Origin: Sulfurovum sp.
Lineage (GTDB): Bacteria > Campylobacterota > Campylobacteria > Campylobacterales > Sulfurovaceae
DNA: 6,776 bases
NCBI GenBank assembly: GCA_015490315.1
Contig: WFYB01000069.1
Span: forward strand, 1-6,776
Direction: 5' to 3'
The notes below the pieces were generated by a model. The model was not told the DNA's origin. It worked only from the letters and a program-made list of their open reading frames with translations, and ran no database searches. Below, in pieces: positions 4,714 through 6,776 of the stretch. The position numbers were made by a program, and so were the translations under genes. The first letter of the stretch is position 1; every line of letters starts with the position of its first letter.

Positions 4714-6159
4714 TCAGAGTGAATATTTAAGCGGCATTCCCGGAGAGTCGAAGAGGAAGCCCTGGAAGTAGTCACATCCCATCGCAAGCAGTGTATCACG
4801 CTGCGCTTCCCTCTCCACTCCCTCAGCGACTACTTTCAAGCCAATCGTCTCAGCCATCATAAAGATGAGAGAGACTATTTTTCTGTTTTTCTTGTCATTG
4901 TCGATATTGCTGATGAGCGATTTGTCAATCTTCAGCTCACTAAAAGGCAGACGATGCAGATAAGAGAGTGAGGCATAGCCTGTGCCATAGTCATCCAGCG
5001 CAAAACGTATGCCGTAGTCATTCAGCAGCTTCATCCTGCGCTCCACCAGTTCAAAGTCGGAAAGAAGTTCGTTCTCAGTGATCTCAAGGATGATAGATTT
5101 GGGATCGACACCGTACTTCTCGACACACTTTGGTACAAAAAGCAGGAAATCGGCACTCATAAAACTGATCGGGCTGATGTTGATGGAGATAAAATCCACC
5201 ATATCGGTGATCCCTTCGTTCTCCCACTCTGCTATCTGTCGGCAGACTTTCTCAAAGATATATTTGTCATAGGAGATGATGCGTCCATTCTCCTCAAGAT
5301 ATGGGATGAAATCCTGTGCTGTCACAATGTGTGCTTCATTTTTCTTCCATCGCGAAAGCACCTCGTAGCCTACTGTCCTAAAGGAGAGATCCACAATGGG
5401 CTGGTAATAGAGCAGTACCCTCTTCTCCACTTCGTTTTCAAATGCATGCAATAGTTCTGTCTTGAAAACTGAAGCTTCCGCCATCTCTTGCTCAAAAAAG
5501 CAGAACATTCTATGGGGATGTTTTTTGGCAGCTTCAAGGGCAAGGGAGGCCTCATGGATCATCGATTCAAGATCTTTCTCATGTGCCAGAAAGAGAGTCA
5601 CCCCAGTATGTATCTTGACTTGATACTTCTGATCTCCTATGAGAATCGGGGATTCGAACTTTTCATAGATTTTTTTGAGCATCTGGTTGGCGTATGCCAA
5701 CGTCTCCTGATTGCTCATCCCAAGTGAGCCGATCAGGAGTGCGAACTCGTTACTGCCTATACGAGAGAGGCTGACATCCCCTTTGACCTTCTCTATACCG
5801 TCAAGCAGCCTTACTGCGAACTCTTTGAGACACTCATCTGCATTGGCACAGCCAAAGGCGCTGTTGATCAGCTTGAAATCTGCGATATCTATGAGAAAGA
5901 GGATACAGTGCGTATTGTATCGGTTGAATTTTGATTTGAGTACCGTAAAAGCTTTGGTGTAGAAGTATTCCCGGTTGGTCAATCGGGTCAGCGGATCGAT
6001 ATACTGCATATCTTCAGAGACCTGTCTTTGCTGCAGTATCTTGTCACGTCTGAGCTTTAGAAGTCTGGATACATCCTCTACTGAGACAGGTGAGGGAGCA
6101 GTATGATCCGGCTCTATGTTCATATCAGAAAGATCCTTCCCCAATGATTCTTCCCTCAT
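4714..6159 (-). CDS. GGDEF-EAL protein, probable c-di-GMP phosphodiesterase
   Basis: This 481-residue protein has no signal peptide or membrane helix, so it is cytosolic. A charged, probably helical N-terminus (1-53) has no recognisable sensor domain. A GGDEF domain follows (about 54-215), with DPLTRLTNR at its start and DIADFKLIN at 91-99. Its signature is GSNEF (135-139) instead of GGDEF and no RxxD inhibitory site precedes it, so cyclase activity is unlikely; it may bind GTP and regulate. The EAL domain (about 235-475) keeps the catalytic set: Glu266 in EVL, Asn327 (SINISP), Glu359 (LEITEN), Asp389-Asp390 (DDYGTGYASL), Lys410 (LKID), Glu446 (AEGVE) and Gln466 (QGFLF). It should therefore hydrolyse c-di-GMP to pGpG. 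The ATG at 6159 is chosen because GGGAAG (complement of 6165-6170) lies five bases upstream; the GTG at 6165 overlaps that site. It is divergent from the patatin gene, and no hairpin terminator is seen after its stop. Confidence 0.9.
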   Translation of the reverse strand: MREESLGKDLSDMNIEPDHTAPSPVSVEDVSRLLKLRRDKILQQRQVSEDMQYIDPLTRLTNREYFYTKAFTVLKSKFNRYNTHCILFLIDIADFKLINSAFGCANADECLKEFAVRLLDGIEKVKGDVSLSRIGSNEFALLIGSLGMSNQETLAYANQMLKKIYEKFESPILIGDQKYQVKIHTGVTLFLAHEKDLESMIHEASLALEAAKKHPHRMFCFFEQEMAEASVFKTELLHAFENEVEKRVLLYYQPIVDLSFRTVGYEVLSRWKKNEAHIVTAQDFIPYLEENGRIISYDKYIFEKVCRQIAEWENEGITDMVDFISINISPISFMSADFLLFVPKCVEKYGVDPKSIILEITENELLSDFELVERRMKLLNDYGIRFALDDYGTGYASLSYLHRLPFSELKIDKSLISNIDNDKKNRKIVSLIFMMAETIGLKVVAEGVEREAQRDTLLAMGCDYFQGFLFDSPGMPLKYSL

Positions 6160-6192
6160 TATCACTTCCCAATGGATATTTTTTATTTATTG

Positions 6193-6201
6193 ATTATGAC
6201 A
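6193..6201 (-). promoter_or_regulatory. Extended -10 promoter of the GGDEF-EAL gene
   Basis: The minus strand reads TGT-CATAAT, an extended -10 element with one mismatch in the hexamer. Transcription would start near 6186, about 27 bases before the ATG. The matching -35 position (about 6216-6221) falls inside the palindrome at 6211-6225. Confidence 0.45.
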
Positions 6202-6210
6202 AAGAAAGTG

Positions 6211-6225
6211 TTAACGTTACGTTAA
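6211..6225. promoter_or_regulatory. Perfect 15-bp palindrome TTAACGT-T-ACGTTAA, candidate shared operator
   Basis: Perfect 7-bp arms are separated by one base, midway between two divergent genes. It covers the -35 region of the leftward GGDEF-EAL promoter and is centred about 48 bases upstream of the predicted transcription start of the rightward patatin gene. A dimeric regulator bound here could repress one gene and activate the other. The cognate protein is not recognised. Confidence 0.55.
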
Positions 6226-6252
6226 ATTGCTCTTTATTTTCAAAATAACTGA

Positions 6253-6258
6253 TATAAT
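6253..6258 (+). promoter_or_regulatory. -10 box of the patatin-like gene, probably leaderless
   Basis: TATAAT matches the consensus perfectly and ends seven bases before the ATG at 6266, so transcription is expected to begin at or next to the start codon. There is no ribosome binding sequence between them. This fits a leaderless mRNA. Confidence 0.55.
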
Positions 6259-6265
6259 ATCCGCT

Positions 6266-6776
6266 ATGGATGCATCACTTTTACAAAATAGAGACTTTTC
6301 ACTGGTTCTCTCAGGCGGAGGAGCACTCGGTATCGCACACCTTGGTGTCCTGCATGATATGGAAAATGCCGGCTTGGTTCCGGCAGAGATCGTCGGTACC
6401 AGTATGGGCGGCATCATCGGGGCATGCAAAGCGATCTGCATGGCAGAATCCGAGATACACGAAAAGCTCAAAGCCTTCGCCACCCTCTCTAAATGGATGA
6501 AGTTTTCCTTTTCGGGCAATGCCATCGTCGACAATGCCAAAATAGAGCATACTTTCAATGAGATCTTTGGTACAAGAACCATGCGTCAGACCGAGATACC
6601 GCTCAAGCTTATAGCAACCAACCTACTCGATGGCGAAAAGCGGGTTTTCAGTGCCAAAGACAATATCTTTATCAAAGATGCCCTGCTTGCAACCATCGCG
6701 ATCCCCGGAATCTTCAACGAGCACGAGATCGGCGGCAAGATCTACGCAGACGGCTTTCTATGTGAAAATCTCGGTA
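6266..6776 (+). CDS. Patatin-like phospholipase (RssA-like), 3' end outside window
   Basis: The frame is open to the right edge and gives 170 residues. Patatin-family enzymes are lipid acyl hydrolases with a Ser-Asp dyad. The oxyanion-hole glycine loop is SGGGALGIAHLGVL (16-29), the nucleophile is Ser46 in GTSMG (44-48), and the dyad Asp is Asp162 in ADGFL; the usual DGG is DGF here. The sequence between, including LIATNLLDGEKRVFS and IAIPGIF, fits the bacterial RssA/YchK-like group of about 250-300 residues, so roughly a third is missing. There is no signal peptide or membrane segment; it is probably cytosolic. The ATG at 6266 puts the glycine loop at the usual distance from the N-terminus. 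An in-frame TTG at 6227 has no ribosome binding site. No Shine-Dalgarno precedes 6266, and the -10 box suggests a leaderless transcript. It shares a control region with the divergent GGDEF-EAL gene. Confidence 0.9.
   Translation, partial: MDASLLQNRDFSLVLSGGGALGIAHLGVLHDMENAGLVPAEIVGTSMGGIIGACKAICMAESEIHEKLKAFATLSKWMKFSFSGNAIVDNAKIEHTFNEIFGTRTMRQTEIPLKLIATNLLDGEKRVFSAKDNIFIKDALLATIAIPGIFNEHEIGGKIYADGFLCENLG

Noticed and set aside
6160..6165. GTG at 6165 as start of the GGDEF-EAL gene
   Set aside because: It overlaps the GGGAAG ribosome binding sequence, which is spaced correctly for the ATG at 6159.
1..6776. CRISPR array, prophage, toxin-antitoxin or defence system
   Set aside because: No spaced direct-repeat array, integrase, phage gene or recognisable defence domain is visible in any frame.

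Overview
The window looks like chromosomal DNA of a Campylobacterota (epsilonproteobacterial) chemolithotroph, possibly close to Sulfurovum. This is an inference from AT-rich intergenic regions, TATAAT-type -10 boxes (several with a TG extension) lacking recognisable -35 boxes, and the gene mix. No marker gene is present, so the genus is a guess.

Layout from left to right. (1) Positions 1-244, minus strand: the start of a DUF308/HdeD-like membrane protein that runs off the left edge. (2) Positions 245-425: a divergent control region with a -10 box in each direction, a tandem 8-bp repeat and two inverted repeats, one of them Fur-box-like. (3) Positions 426-752, plus: an unrecognised ~108-residue soluble protein. 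(4) Positions 766-1036: a non-coding element of about 270 bp with perfect 15-bp terminal inverted repeats. It folds into a closing stem plus two long imperfect hairpins and looks like a MITE inserted into a former operon. (5) Positions 1057-3873, plus: a 938-residue SUV3-type RNA helicase with a C-terminal zinc ribbon and a basic RG-rich tail. (6) Positions 3904-4589, minus: a two-gene unit made of a Tat-exported superoxide-reductase-like protein and a 57-residue Tat-signal protein. It ends in an intrinsic terminator that overlaps the second gene and faces the helicase. (7) Positions 4714-6159, minus: a cytosolic GGDEF-EAL protein with a degenerate GGDEF motif (GSNEF) and a complete EAL catalytic set, probably a c-di-GMP phosphodiesterase. 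(8) Positions 6160-6265: a compact divergent promoter region around a perfect 15-bp palindrome. (9) Position 6266 to the right edge, plus: the N-terminal part of a patatin-like phospholipase whose -10 box lies so close to the ATG that the mRNA is probably leaderless.

The genes are mostly separate functional units: RNA metabolism (helicase, perhaps with the small protein), periplasmic superoxide defence (superoxide reductase plus small Tat protein), c-di-GMP turnover, and lipid hydrolysis. The least explained items are the branched palindromic element in front of the RNA helicase, the unknown small protein upstream of it, the superoxide reductase lacking the usual active-site Glu, and the operator shared by the phosphodiesterase and patatin genes.
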